Below, piece by piece: positions 34,813-43,676 of a stretch of DNA of 64,000 nt; position 1 is the first letter of the stretch; each line of letters begins with the position of its first letter. The notes beneath the pieces were generated by a model. The model worked only from the letters and a program-made list of their open reading frames with translations, was not told the DNA's origin and ran no database searches. Made by a program: the position numbers and the translations under genes. This stretch comes from Streptomyces sp. NBC_01803 (GTDB taxonomy: Bacteria; Actinomycetota; Actinomycetes; Streptomycetales; Streptomycetaceae): NCBI RefSeq assembly GCF_035917415.1, contig NZ_CP109073.1, forward strand, positions 3,494,501 through 3,558,500, given 5' to 3'.

Positions 34813-35126
34813 AACTTCCGCTCTCTGCCGGGGATGACTGGTCAACCCACGGCGGCAAGCCCCCGGTTCGACCGCCGGGAGCAGGAAGGCTCAGGGCGGT
34901 CACACCCGGCTCCAGTGGTCAAGGGACGCTCCGCCGACGCTCCCCGTTGGCTGCGAGCATCCCGGCCCCGCACCCGTGTGAGGCCGGGGGAGCCCCGCTC
35001 GGAGGGACCGGAGGACAGTACCGCCGGGCGGGGCAGGCAAAGTGTGGGCGTGACCCTTACCCCACCGCGTAGGTTGAGTCAGGCACCGCGAGCGCCCCAC
35101 GCGCTTGCCTTATCGAAAGGGTGCGT
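34813..35126. other. Intergenic region after the broken synthetase gene
   Basis: About 310 bp without a supported gene. It may include the decayed 3' end of the synthetase-like gene. A GAAAGG at 35114-35119 is the ribosome binding site for the Nudix gene. Confidence 0.4.
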
Positions 35127-35582
35127 ATGAAGCGAATCGTTGCCCGAATGTGGAAACTCATTCGCGGCCCCCTGCAATGGCGTGTCCTGTGGTTCGCCCA
35201 CGCCAAGTTCATGATCGGCGTCACGGGTGTGGTGCGAAACGAAGAAGGGCAAGTCCTTTTGCTCAAGCACCGCATGTGGCCCTCCGATCGGCCATGGGGG
35301 CTTCCGACCGGATACGCGATCAAGAGCGAAGAATTCCCCAAGACCATCGTTCGAGAGGTTCGGGAAGAAACCGGCCTTGAAGTCGTTCCGGGGCGACTGG
35401 TTCAGGTAACCAGTGGCTACAAGCTCCGCGTGGAAATCGCATACGAGGCTCTTCACATGGGTGGAACTCTGAAGATTGACGGCTTCGAGATTCTGGAGGC
35501 GAAATGGTTCAGTCCGGAGGCTCTCCCGGAAGGGATGCAAGAGTCTCACGTTCAGCTCATCAAGGCGGGTATGGAGACTTAA
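35127..35582 (+). CDS. Nudix hydrolase
   Basis: The product is 151 residues from ATG 35127. The Nudix box spans residues 62-84, with G62, E68, R76-E77, E80-E81 and G83 all in the G-x5-E-x7-REUxEExGU pattern, so it should bind metal and hydrolyse a nucleoside diphosphate-linked compound. A hydrophobic/aromatic N-terminal helix (WRVLWFAHAKFMIGVTGVV) precedes the core. It belongs to the lower-GC patch, directly upstream of an unknown gene with which it probably forms an operon. Confidence 0.92.
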   Translation: MKRIVARMWKLIRGPLQWRVLWFAHAKFMIGVTGVVRNEEGQVLLLKHRMWPSDRPWGLPTGYAIKSEEFPKTIVREVREETGLEVVPGRLVQVTSGYKLRVEIAYEALHMGGTLKIDGFEILEAKWFSPEALPEGMQESHVQLIKAGMET

Positions 35583-35629
35583 CGGAACTCGCCCCGAATG
35601 AGTCTGTTATCGGCGCTAAGGCAATAGCG

Positions 35630-36568
35630 GTGCTCGCGGCCATGCGCGCCGACGCGTCCCCGCTCATGGGGAAGCACCCGGCCCATGTGTTCCGGCCTCT
35701 CCCGGAAAGGCTCAGCGCGTGGGAAGCGGACGGAATCGACACCGCGCCTTTCCGTGATGGCGTGGAAATCGCGAACCGCCGGTACGTCGGGCATGGGCTG
35801 GCAAAGATGCTGCCGCTTGAGCGTGTGTTGGTCGGTTGCGAATCCTCGCGTGCCGGTGCCTTCGGTGGATTCCACCACCCGGACCAGGGATATCGCCACC
35901 TTCAAATGGTGGCCATCATCACCATGTACGGGCCTCTGGATCGCCGGAATCCCGAGTGTCCCGCGCTGGCCCTTCTCGACCTGCTGCGCGCGTACACGCA
36001 TGACTGCCTTCACTACGGATCGCGTCGGCGTTACGTGGAAGTGGCAGGCGTGCCCGTCCGCACTCAGTACGGAATCAACTACCGCCGCACAAGCGGACAG
36101 TCCTACTCAGCTGCCGACCAGCGCGGAAGCCGCTACACAAGGAATCTCGGAATCGTCATGGAAGGCGTGTGCGACAAAGAGGCGCGCGCCATCACCCGGC
36201 AGACGGCAGCACACTTCGGCGTGACGGAATCCTCAGACGTTCTCGGCGCACTCGCGTTCCGGGACGTGACGGGAACGCTGGCGGAAGAGGACACCGGGCG
36301 CGTGGTGGACGTGCCAGGAAGCGAAGAACAGACGCGATACGCGGCGGCCCTCAGCGGCTACGAGAAGGGCGTCAATCGGCGGTACTCGCACTTTCTTGAG
36401 GAGTTCGCCCCTGGGGAAGAGAGTGAGTGCCACACGCGCCTTCTCTCGGCCATCATCAGCGGCGACGTGGGCGCACTGGGGGCGTGGCTGGACGAGCGGC
36501 ACGGCCCCGGGACCTTCGCGGGCCTCTTCCGCACGCCGGGATACTTCGAACCCGGCTTGACCGCGTAG
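35630..36568 (+). CDS. Unknown protein following the Nudix gene
   Basis: I do not recognise a family. From GTG 35630 it is 312 residues; an in-frame ATG at 35504, with GGAGG before it, would overlap the Nudix gene by 79 bp, so the start is uncertain. Features: HVFRPLPERLSAWEADG near the N-terminus, FGGFHHPDQGYRHLQMVAII, and LLRAYTHDCLHYGSRRRYVEV with an HDxxH cluster that could bind metal. The C-terminal half is mixed and Gly/Asp/Glu-containing (GTLAEEDTGRVVDVPGSEE). GC is below the window average. The neighbouring Nudix enzyme suggests a small-molecule or nucleotide-related pathway, but no function can be assigned. Confidence 0.75.
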   Translation: MLAAMRADASPLMGKHPAHVFRPLPERLSAWEADGIDTAPFRDGVEIANRRYVGHGLAKMLPLERVLVGCESSRAGAFGGFHHPDQGYRHLQMVAIITMYGPLDRRNPECPALALLDLLRAYTHDCLHYGSRRRYVEVAGVPVRTQYGINYRRTSGQSYSAADQRGSRYTRNLGIVMEGVCDKEARAITRQTAAHFGVTESSDVLGALAFRDVTGTLAEEDTGRVVDVPGSEEQTRYAAALSGYEKGVNRRYSHFLEEFAPGEESECHTRLLSAIISGDVGALGAWLDERHGPGTFAGLFRTPGYFEPGLTA

Positions 36569-36626
36569 CGGTCACCGAGCGGCCCCGTCCGTGCGCTGCT
36601 CCCGTGGCGCATGGGCGGGGCTTCCT

Positions 36627-36945
36627 CATGCCCACACGCCTACCCTGTCGGTATGACGCTTCGGCACCCCGATGACCAGGGCATAAGATGTGTAAGAGTC
36701 CTCCTCGCCGAGGCCAGGGTGACGCCGGCCGGGAGGCGGGAGTCATAGGCGTTCGTGAGGTCGCGGCCGATCACGGCGATGTCGCCGTTGTCGAGCTGCC
36801 AGATGTCCGGACAGTCGTCGTTGTCTTCCGATTTCCCCAGCGTGGCCGCCGACTCCCCGAGCCGCCGCAGAAGAGCGCGGAAGGATCTGCTTCCCAGCGA
36901 CGTGTCACAACCCCTCCCCACCATCGAATGTGACGCACCTGTCAC
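36627..36945 (-). pseudogene. Frameshifted small protein of the XRE-neighbour type
   Basis: DDCPDIWQLDNGDIAVIGRD followed by LPAGVTL matches small actinobacterial proteins that usually accompany XRE/DUF6879 regulator sets. After about 36720 the expected continuation (EEDSYTSYALVIGVPKR) is in another frame and ends at 36627, so a frameshift is likely. The function was never assigned for intact members. Confidence 0.4.
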
Positions 36946-37010
36946 GAAGAGTATCGACCGCGCGCCAGGTGGACAAGGCAGGTGTGACGGGTCGGTGGGA
37001 CAGTGGCTGT

Positions 37011-37106
37011 CTCATCGGGCGGGCGTTCGTGGCCAACCCCGACCTGGTCGAACGCCTGCGCACCGGCGCGGGCGACAGGTCGACGCCGGTCGGGACCGGC
37101 CGGTGA
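37011..37106 (+). pseudogene. C-terminal stub of an Old Yellow Enzyme-type oxidoreductase
   Basis: The plus-strand frame CLIGRAFVANPDLVERLRTGA is the characteristic C-terminal FMN-site helix of NADH:flavin oxidoreductases. Nothing upstream belongs to such a gene, so only about 32 codons remain, ending at TGA 37104-37106. Confidence 0.55.
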
Positions 37107-37116
37107 ACGGGCCGGC

Positions 37117-37989
37117 TCAGCCGAAGCCGCGCGCGTCCTGCTTGAGGGCGGTGTCCACGGTCAGCGCCGTGGCGACGACCAGGCTCAGCAGCGGGTCGGC
37201 CAGGGGGCGGTGGATCTGGAGGACGTAGTTGTCCGCCGTGGTGAACATGGTCTTCGCCAGACCTTCCCAGGTCTTGGTGATCCGGGCGATCTCGGCGCCG
37301 CTGTGGTCCACGATGGCGAAGTTCCACGCGCGCCAGTTCTCGGCCTTGATCGCGCCGAGCTGCTGGCCGTTGGACTGGATCGCGAAGTTGATCTTGCCGA
37401 TGGCGTTCTGCTGGACGATCTCGCCCACCGGCTGCCCGTCCGGGCGCGTGACGAGCACCTTGGACTTGATGAACTTCGCCGGCCGGGTCAGCACCAGCAC
37501 CGGCTGTCCGCCCGCGTCGCGGATCTCCAGCCGGTGAGTCATGAACTGGTCGAGACTGCTGATGAACCGCGCCGCCTTCTTGAGGGCGCTCTGGCCGACC
37601 TGGACCACCGAGCCGATGGTGCGTCCCTGCTGGTCGAAGACGCTGTACTCGTTGGTCAGCTCGATCAGCTTGGCCTTCTGGTTCACGACCAGAACGGGCT
37701 CACTGAACAGCGTGCCGCCGCCGGCGCCGGGCGCCGGGGCTATCCCCGCCTGCTGGTGGACCTGCTGCTGGACCTTGGCCGGGTTCGGCCGCACGGGCGG
37801 AACCGGTGGCGCCTGCGGCGGGATGTGCGCGGGGGCCTGCTCCCGGACCTGCTCCCGCACGGGGGCCTGCTGTGGCTGCCCCGGCTGGGTGTGGTCGGTC
37901 CACTGGGCACCGTCCCACCAGCGCACCAGGTCGGGTGCGCCCTGCGGATCGGCGTACCAGCCCGCAGGAACGTTCGATTGTGCTGTCAT
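37117..37989 (-). CDS. DUF2510 plus LURP-one/scramblase-like protein
   Basis: The 290-residue protein opens with the DUF2510 motif PAGWYADPQGAPDLVRWWDG (residues about 8-27). A Pro/Gln-rich linker follows, then a phospholipid scramblase-related (LURP-one-like) beta-barrel domain: VLVVNQKAKLIELTNEYSVFD, FMTHRLEIRD, PAKFIKSKVLVTRPDG and a final hydrophobic helix DPLLSLVVATALTV. It is probably membrane-associated. The exact function in actinobacteria is unknown. ATG 37989. Confidence 0.85.
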   Translation of the reverse strand: MTAQSNVPAGWYADPQGAPDLVRWWDGAQWTDHTQPGQPQQAPVREQVREQAPAHIPPQAPPVPPVRPNPAKVQQQVHQQAGIAPAPGAGGGTLFSEPVLVVNQKAKLIELTNEYSVFDQQGRTIGSVVQVGQSALKKAARFISSLDQFMTHRLEIRDAGGQPVLVLTRPAKFIKSKVLVTRPDGQPVGEIVQQNAIGKINFAIQSNGQQLGAIKAENWRAWNFAIVDHSGAEIARITKTWEGLAKTMFTTADNYVLQIHRPLADPLLSLVVATALTVDTALKQDARGFG

Positions 37990-38136
37990 GCTCGGCAGAC
38001 TACCTCTCGCCGGGTGCGGCGGACGCCGCGACGGTGCCGCCGGTGGCCACGGCCCCGGTGGGGTCCGCGAGACCGGGGCCGGTGACGGCGTCGCCAGAAG
38101 TATGTCCTCTGTCGAACTACGGGAGTCGTTGAACTA

Positions 38137-39450
38137 TCAGTCCGGCCCCGGGGGGTCCCAATAGCACGTGGAGGCCCATTCGACGGAGCAGTCCCCGTTC
38201 TGGTCGGGCCACTCCCCCACGGGTGGCTGGGGCTCCTCGGTGGTGGGGTCCGGGTCCGGCGGGGGAGTGGTCCGCCGGGGCGCGGGGGTCGTCGGGTCGG
38301 GGCGCTCGGCGGGCTCGGTGGCCTCCGGTGCCTGGGGCGCCACGTCCGCCGCCTCGGTCGTCTCCGCCGCCTCGGGGCCGGACGACTCCTCCTCTTCCGG
38401 CTCTTCCGGGCTCTCGGTCGGCTCCCCGCTCTCCGGCGGATCGGTCCACGTCGGCGTGGGGAAGGGGGAGTCCGAGGGGGACACGTCCGCGCCGTTGGCC
38501 TCGTCGTTGATCGAGAGCGGCATCTCGTCGGCGCGGGCCATCACGATGCCGAGCAGAACGCCGCACAGCAGTCCGATGTAGAGGAGCTTGCTCCGGGAGG
38601 AACGCCCCTCCGGCTCGTCGTCGTCGGCATCGGCCTTGGCCGCGCTGGCCTCCGCGACCCGGTCGGCCTCGATGGCCGCCTCCAGTCCCCACGGATCGGG
38701 CTCGTCGCCGGAGAGGACCCCGGGCACGGCCGGATCGAGAGGGGCGACGGGTGGAAACCCGGGAAAGGCCGGCAGCGGCGCCGTCTCGGCGACCGGCCCC
38801 ACCGACCCCTCGGGCACGTAGTAGGGCACCCCCTGCGGCGGCACCCCCTCCGGTGAAAGGGCGACGGTCCCCCCTTCACCGAAGTAGCCGGGCATCCCGC
38901 CGGCGGGCGGCATCATCCCGGCACCGGGGTCGGCCGTCGCCTCCGGCGGGAAGACGGGCGTCCCCGCGGGCGGCTCCGCCGTCTCGGCGGCCGGACCGGT
39001 CGGCGCCTCGTACAGGAAGGCGGTCGCCCCGGCGGTCGGGAAGGCGGGCATCCCCGCGGATGGGAAGACGGTTCCCTCGACGGCCGGCGCGGCCGGGCTC
39101 CCGGCCGGGAAGGCGGGTGCCCCCGCGGGCGGCTCCGCCGTCTCGGCGGCCGGGGCGTTCGTCGCCTCGGCCGGGAAGGTGGCCCCCTCGGCCGGGGAGG
39201 CCGGCGGGAAGGCGGGCATCCCTTCGGGCGGCGGCGCTGTCCCGGCGGCCGGGTCCTGGGCCGGGAGGGCGGCTTCCTCGGCGACCGGAGTGGTCGGCCC
39301 CGCAGACGGGAAGGCAGGTATCCCCCCAGGCTGGGGCATTTCGGCGGGCGGGTGGTCGAATGCCCCCTCCAGCCGAGGGGATATTTTGGCGCAATGTGGG
39401 CATATCGCGGCGCCGTTGAGGGCTCGTTTGCAGGCGCTGCAGGTGTCCAT
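38137..39450 (-). CDS. Zinc-ribbon single-pass membrane protein with Pro/Ala-rich repeats
   Basis: The 437-residue protein starts with a zinc ribbon (CSACKRALNGAAICPHC, residues 4-20). About 230 residues of repeated PPAG-PAFPAG-type units follow, then an acidic stretch, one transmembrane helix (LLYIGLLCGVLLGIVMA) and a Pro/Glu/Thr-rich outer part ending VEWASTCYWDPPGPD. I used ATG 39450; ATG 39480 is an alternative. The repeats look like Ala/Pro spacer expansions. Function unknown; the topology suggests a cytoplasmic metal or nucleotide sensor with an external Pro-rich tail. Confidence 0.75.
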   Translation of the reverse strand: MDTCSACKRALNGAAICPHCAKISPRLEGAFDHPPAEMPQPGGIPAFPSAGPTTPVAEEAALPAQDPAAGTAPPPEGMPAFPPASPAEGATFPAEATNAPAAETAEPPAGAPAFPAGSPAAPAVEGTVFPSAGMPAFPTAGATAFLYEAPTGPAAETAEPPAGTPVFPPEATADPGAGMMPPAGGMPGYFGEGGTVALSPEGVPPQGVPYYVPEGSVGPVAETAPLPAFPGFPPVAPLDPAVPGVLSGDEPDPWGLEAAIEADRVAEASAAKADADDDEPEGRSSRSKLLYIGLLCGVLLGIVMARADEMPLSINDEANGADVSPSDSPFPTPTWTDPPESGEPTESPEEPEEEESSGPEAAETTEAADVAPQAPEATEPAERPDPTTPAPRRTTPPPDPDPTTEEPQPPVGEWPDQNGDCSVEWASTCYWDPPGPD

Positions 39451-39492
39451 GGCTCCCGTCCGACTGTTGTTTAACCCCATGGTAGGAACAGC

Positions 39493-39800
39493 CTAGTGAC
39501 CTTGCGCGGAAATGCATCCATAACAATTCGGTCGCCGGTCGCTCATTCCGCCCTGATCGCCTCGCCGCACCGGGTCAGCGGTGCCCGCGGCGTGGCCCCG
39601 TTCCTCCGGGACGAACGCCTCGGCCGGCCGTCGTCCGATCCGCACCGCCTCGCGGTCGGCGGCCTCCAGGGCGGTCCGGCCCGCCTCGGTGGGGCGGGTC
39701 GCCAGCACGTCGCGGTACCAGCGTCCCACCGGCGCGTTCTTCGAGGTGCCGGCCCGCCGCCACGGCCCGGAGGACGACGCGCCGGTCGGTGACGCCGGGC
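39493..39800 (-). pseudogene. Possible gene remnant downstream of the lyase-like gene
   Basis: Between about 39540 and 39745 the minus strand has strong third-position GC and reads NAPVGRWYRDVLATRPTEAG ... IGRRPAEAFVPEERG. The apparent upstream part (DRRVVLRAVAAG) is in another frame. No family is recognised. It looks like a decayed short gene, but the evidence is only coding bias. Confidence 0.3.
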
Positions 39801-39833
39801 GGCGCGTCGTCCTCGTCGTGCGGCCGGAGCGCG

Positions 39834-40664
39834 TCACCTTCCCGTGACGGCGAAGACGCCGATCGCGTCGTAGGCGTGCCAGGAGCCTTCGGTCTTCTCC
39901 AGCGTCAGCACGTTCTCGCCCGCCCTGAAGGCCGCCGCCGGGAGCGGGAGTTCCACGAAAGACGGCTTGAGCGGATTGTTCGGGCGGGTCGCGTCGCCCT
40001 CCAACGAGCCCTTGGTCGCGCCGCCTTCGAAGGCGATCGTGGTGATCTCCGTGCCGTTGACCGCCAGTACGCCCTTGCCCGGGATCGTGGCGTGCGTGTC
40101 CGTCAGCCACAGCGCGAGCCCGAGCGCTCCCGTCGGGGCCGCGTCCAGCGCGAAGCGCAGCGTGAACAGATGCCGGCGGCGGCCCGCCCAGGCGTCGGCC
40201 GGGCCGGGGTGGAGGTACGGCCAGTCCGTCGCCGGCCGGCTGACGCCGTGCCGGTAGTCGACCCCGTTCGGGAACGTCGCGAGGTAGCGCGAGTTGCCGG
40301 CCGGCGACAGCGCGAACTCCAGGCCCTTGTGGTCGAACGAGCCGACGACCACGAGTGGTTGGCCCGTGGCGTACGACGCGACCGTGCTCGCGGACACCCC
40401 GGCCGGGCGCCCGCGCGCGCCGGAGGCGAGGACCGTCACCACCCGGTAGTGCCAGGTCACCGCAGCCGGGCCCAGTACGGCGTGCGTGAAGTGCGGGTAG
40501 ACGGTCTTCCCGACCAGCGCGGCCGGCTCGGTCTCCGGCGCCCGGCCGCGCGCCGCGTACACGGCGTAGTGGTCGACCAGCGGCTCCCACGGCGCCCGTT
40601 CCCAGCGCAGGTCGATCGCGGCGACCCGGCCCGTGGCCCGCAGCCCTTGGACGTTGCGCGCCAT
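39834..40664 (-). CDS. Fibronectin-like plus polysaccharide-lyase-like beta-sandwich protein
   Basis: The 276-residue protein has an N-terminal FnIII-like part (AAIDLRWERAPWEPLVDHYAVYAARG ... TWHYRVVTVLASGARG). A jelly-roll domain like the C-terminal domain of rhamnogalacturonan lyases follows (TLRFALDAAPTGALGLALWL, VLAVNGTEITT, FRAGENVLTLEKTEGSWHAYDAIGVF). No lyase catalytic domain and no signal peptide are visible. It lies 4 bp after the PhoD gene, so they are probably cotranscribed. It may bind a carbohydrate or wall component. Confidence 0.6.
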   Translation of the reverse strand: MARNVQGLRATGRVAAIDLRWERAPWEPLVDHYAVYAARGRAPETEPAALVGKTVYPHFTHAVLGPAAVTWHYRVVTVLASGARGRPAGVSASTVASYATGQPLVVVGSFDHKGLEFALSPAGNSRYLATFPNGVDYRHGVSRPATDWPYLHPGPADAWAGRRRHLFTLRFALDAAPTGALGLALWLTDTHATIPGKGVLAVNGTEITTIAFEGGATKGSLEGDATRPNNPLKPSFVELPLPAAAFRAGENVLTLEKTEGSWHAYDAIGVFAVTGR

Positions 40665-40668
40665 GGCG

Positions 40669-42219
40669 TCAGCCCACCCTCTCCAGGCCCGGACGGCCGG
40701 TCTCGGTGACGAAACGGGCGACGGTCGAGACGGGCGCCTCGCCGTCCGCCTGGACGTACGGAACGGACCGGTAGTCGGCGGTCAGTTCGGCCGGGGTCAG
40801 GCGGCACAGCGTGTAACCGCGCCGGGCGTTGTAGAACTTCACCCACGGATGCCGCGTCCAGTCGGCCTCGTGCTTGTCGGTCTCCGCGCCGTCCCCGTCC
40901 GAGGCGATGGACGAGGTGACCAGCTCGGTGCCGACCACCGGCGCGTCCGGGTCCGCGAAGTTGGCGCGCAGTTCGCCCGCGATCGCGCGGTGCGTGTCAC
41001 CGGTCAGCACGACCGGGTTGGCGACGGCCGGGTCGCGGAAGGTGTCCAGCAGCCGCTGCCGGGACGCCGGGAAGCCGTCCCACTGGTCGACGCGGTCGTC
41101 CCCGACGCGCATCACGGCGACCTGTTGGGCGAGCAGGTTCCACGTGGCGCCGGAGCGCCGCAGCCCATCCAGCAGCCAGCGCTCCTGGGCCGGGCCCAGG
41201 ATGTCGCCGCCGCCCGGGTCCCGGTGCTGGCGGGTGTCCAGCACGTGGAAGGACGCCAGATCGCCGGCCGTCAGCCGTCGGTGGAGGCGGGCGTCCGGGC
41301 CGCCGACCGGCAGCGCGGCGCGCGGCAGTGGCGTGTTCTCGTAGAGCGCGCGGTAGGCCACGGCCCGGCGCGGCGCGAAGTCCTCGGGCGGGATGCCGTA
41401 CCGGGAGGTGTCGGCCGCGTAGTTGTTCTCCACCTCGTGGTCGTCGGGCGTGATGACGAACGCGGTCGCGGCGTGCGCGGCCTGGAGGTCCGGGTCGCTC
41501 TTGAACAGGGCGTACCGCAGCCGGTATTCCTCCAGGGTCACGGTCTCCCGGTCGTGCCCCTCGCCCGGGTCCGCGCCGCGCCGCCAGAGGTTGGCGGCGG
41601 TGATGGCGTACTCGTAGATGTAGTCCCCGAGGAAGAACACCATCTCCGGGTCGTCCGCGACCAGATGCCGGTACGCGGCGAACCAGCCGTGGTACCACGC
41701 CTGGCAGGAGGCCGTGGCGAAGGTGAACGCGCGCGGTGTCGTGCCCCGGGCGGCCGTGGTGCGGACCCGGCCGACCGGGCTGAGGTGGCCGCCGGCCGTG
41801 AACCGGTAGAAGTACGGCCGCCCGGGGCGCAGTCCGCGCACCTTAGGGTGCACGGCGTGGGCCAGGTCCGGCGTCGCGAGGGCGTGCCCGCGCCGCACGA
41901 CGCGCCGGAACCGTTCGTCCTCGGCCACCTCCCACCCGACGTCGAACGGCGCGCGCGGCATACCGCCGTGCCCGTCGGCGGCCAGCGGCTCGGGCGCCAG
42001 CCGGGTCCACAGGACGAATCCGTCCTCGGCCGGGTCGCCGGACGCGACGCCGAGGCGGAACGGGTCGCCGGGCACGCGCTCGCCCGTGAACGTGGCCTCG
42101 GCGGTGCCGGGCGCGCCCACGCCGGCCAGCAGGGTCGCCGACGAGACACCGGCGAGCTGGAGGAAGGAACGGCGGCGCGGGCGCGCCGGGGGTATCGGTA
42201 CGGGGGCTGCGCGGTCCAT
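40669..42219 (-). CDS. phoD: Secreted alkaline phosphatase D (PhoD family)
   Basis: The product is 516 residues with an N-terminal twin-arginine signal (PRRRSFLQLAGVSSATLLAG). A PhoD N-domain with beta sandwich (LGVASGDPAEDGFVLWTRLAPEP) and the metallophosphoesterase core follow: FATASCQAWYHGWF, FFLGDYIYEY, TPDDHEVENNY, LDTRQHRDPG and VVLTGDTH. These hold the Fe/Ca ligands of PhoD phosphodiesterase/phosphatases, which release phosphate from organic esters outside the cell. No PHO box was identified upstream. It is followed by the lyase-like gene in the same unit. Confidence 0.93.
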   Translation of the reverse strand: MDRAAPVPIPPARPRRRSFLQLAGVSSATLLAGVGAPGTAEATFTGERVPGDPFRLGVASGDPAEDGFVLWTRLAPEPLAADGHGGMPRAPFDVGWEVAEDERFRRVVRRGHALATPDLAHAVHPKVRGLRPGRPYFYRFTAGGHLSPVGRVRTTAARGTTPRAFTFATASCQAWYHGWFAAYRHLVADDPEMVFFLGDYIYEYAITAANLWRRGADPGEGHDRETVTLEEYRLRYALFKSDPDLQAAHAATAFVITPDDHEVENNYAADTSRYGIPPEDFAPRRAVAYRALYENTPLPRAALPVGGPDARLHRRLTAGDLASFHVLDTRQHRDPGGGDILGPAQERWLLDGLRRSGATWNLLAQQVAVMRVGDDRVDQWDGFPASRQRLLDTFRDPAVANPVVLTGDTHRAIAGELRANFADPDAPVVGTELVTSSIASDGDGAETDKHEADWTRHPWVKFYNARRGYTLCRLTPAELTADYRSVPYVQADGEAPVSTVARFVTETGRPGLERVG

Positions 42220-42454
42220 GGCGTGGTGCTGTCCTCGCTGTGGGGCTTCGGCCGCTGGGTCACCCGGCCATCCGCACCCTCGCCGAGGGGGGTGACGCGC
42301 GCGCGGACCGGTGGCGAAAAGCAGGGGTCACCGAGGTGATTTCGCCCGCGCGGGCCCCGAGTGGGTGATCGCCGTGACCACGGCCCGGCCGGGGGCGTTG
42401 ACCCAGTGGTCCGCCGCCGCCGGAGGAGCCGCATGAACGGAAGGGGCGCTGGTC

Positions 42455-43234
42455 ATGTCCGACTTCCCCGAGGGCACACCCTGTTGGGTCGACGTCACAC
42501 TGCCGGACCCCAGGCTGGGGAAACGGTTCTACGGCGAGTTGTTCGGCTGGACGTTCGCGGAGGGCGCGGGGGAGCACGGTGGCTTCTACTCGCAGGCGTT
42601 CTCCGGCGGCGAGCCGGTCGGCGCGATGGTCTCGCAGCTGCCGTGGCAGGAGGAGCCCCCGGCCTGGACGCTGTACTTCGCGACGCCCGACATCAAGGCC
42701 ACCGCCGCCAGGGTGATGGACAACGGCGGGTCGCTGCTGATGGAGCCCCTGGAGATCGGCCGGTACGGCAGCCTGCTGCTCGCGCGCGACCCGGGCGACG
42801 TCCCGTTCGCGGTGTGGCAGGGCGACCGGCAGCACGGCTTCGGCCGGCGCGGCGAGCCCGGCGCGTTCCGCTGGGCCGAGATCGTCACCCGCGACGCGGA
42901 CGCCGCCGACGCCTTCTTCCCGGCCGTCTTCCCGTTCGAGACCCGGCGCGTTCCCGAGCCGCCGGGCACGGATCACGTGCTGTGGCTGGTCGCCGGCGTC
43001 CCCGTGGCGGGCCGGCTGCGGATGCCGCCGGAGACACCGGACGAGGCGCCGCCGCGCATCGACATCCACTTCGCGGTCGGCGACTGCGATCTGGCGGTGG
43101 CGACGGTCCGCCGCCTCGGCGGACGCCTGCTGGGCGCCCCGGCGGACGGCCCCCACGGCCGCTCCGCCGCCGTGGCCGACCCCCTGGGCGCGGCGTTCGT
43201 GGTGGCCGACCGCTACCCGGCGCGAACGAGGTGA
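42455..43234 (+). CDS. Two-domain VOC (glyoxalase/bleomycin-resistance) protein
   Basis: The 259-residue protein carries two vicinal-oxygen-chelate repeats. Domain 1 spans about 8-120 (PCWVDVTLPDPRLGKRFYGELFGWTF), and domain 2 spans about 130-255 (EIVTRDADAADAFFPAVFPF). ATG 42455 is preceded by GGAAGGGG. Substrate unknown; members bind small molecules and may detoxify them. Its stop overlaps a tiny frame downstream (GTGA). Confidence 0.9.
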   Translation: MSDFPEGTPCWVDVTLPDPRLGKRFYGELFGWTFAEGAGEHGGFYSQAFSGGEPVGAMVSQLPWQEEPPAWTLYFATPDIKATAARVMDNGGSLLMEPLEIGRYGSLLLARDPGDVPFAVWQGDRQHGFGRRGEPGAFRWAEIVTRDADAADAFFPAVFPFETRRVPEPPGTDHVLWLVAGVPVAGRLRMPPETPDEAPPRIDIHFAVGDCDLAVATVRRLGGRLLGAPADGPHGRSAAVADPLGAAFVVADRYPARTR

Positions 43235-43350
43235 CGGTCGAGCGGCTCCCGTGGCCGGTCCTCGTCGCCCGGCGCCGGCGGACCGCGCTGGGGGAGGACG
43301 ACGAGGGCCGTGCGCTCGCCGCCCCCGCGCCGCCGTGTGCCGCGAAGTGA
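43231..43350 (+). CDS. Tiny Arg/Ala-rich frame after the VOC gene
   Basis: This 39-codon frame begins at a GTG overlapping the VOC stop and ends at 43350. It has actinomycete-like codon bias but no known family (VERLPWPVLVARRRRTALG at its start). It may be coincidental. Confidence 0.25.
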   Translation: MTVERLPWPVLVARRRRTALGEDDEGRALAAPAPPCAAK

Positions 43351-43453
43351 CGTTTCGTCCGGCGAGGCGGCCCGACGGTATTCCGACTCCCGTTCTCCGT
43401 ATGGCTCTTGTGGGCGGCGCGGGTGCGTGGGCCACCGGGCTAGCGTGGAGATC

Positions 43454-43657
43454 ATGGCTGAGCACCATGTGATCCGCGTCCGGTTCGACGGCGGCCCACG
43501 CGACGGCCGGACAGTCGATGTCGTCATCACCGGCCGGGTGCCGCTGCCGCTGATGCTGGCGGCCCGGCAGGCGGGAGGGCTGTACGAGCTGCGTTCCACC
43601 GAGGGGCGCGGCACCCGTTATGCCTGGATCGACGACCTGCCCGCCCGGTCGTCCTAG
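43454..43657 (+). CDS. Small conserved-looking protein
   Basis: The product is 67 residues from ATG 43454, with GGAG 3 bases before. HVIRVRFDGGPRDGRTVDVV and YELRSTEGRGTRYAWIDD suggest a short beta-rich fold found in actinobacterial proteins of unknown function. A TAGCGT at 43441 may be its -10. It converges with the phosphodiesterase gene, with a 19-bp gap. Confidence 0.65.
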   Translation: MAEHHVIRVRFDGGPRDGRTVDVVITGRVPLPLMLAARQAGGLYELRSTEGRGTRYAWIDDLPARSS

Positions 43658-43676
43658 CGCTCCGCGCTCCCGGCGC

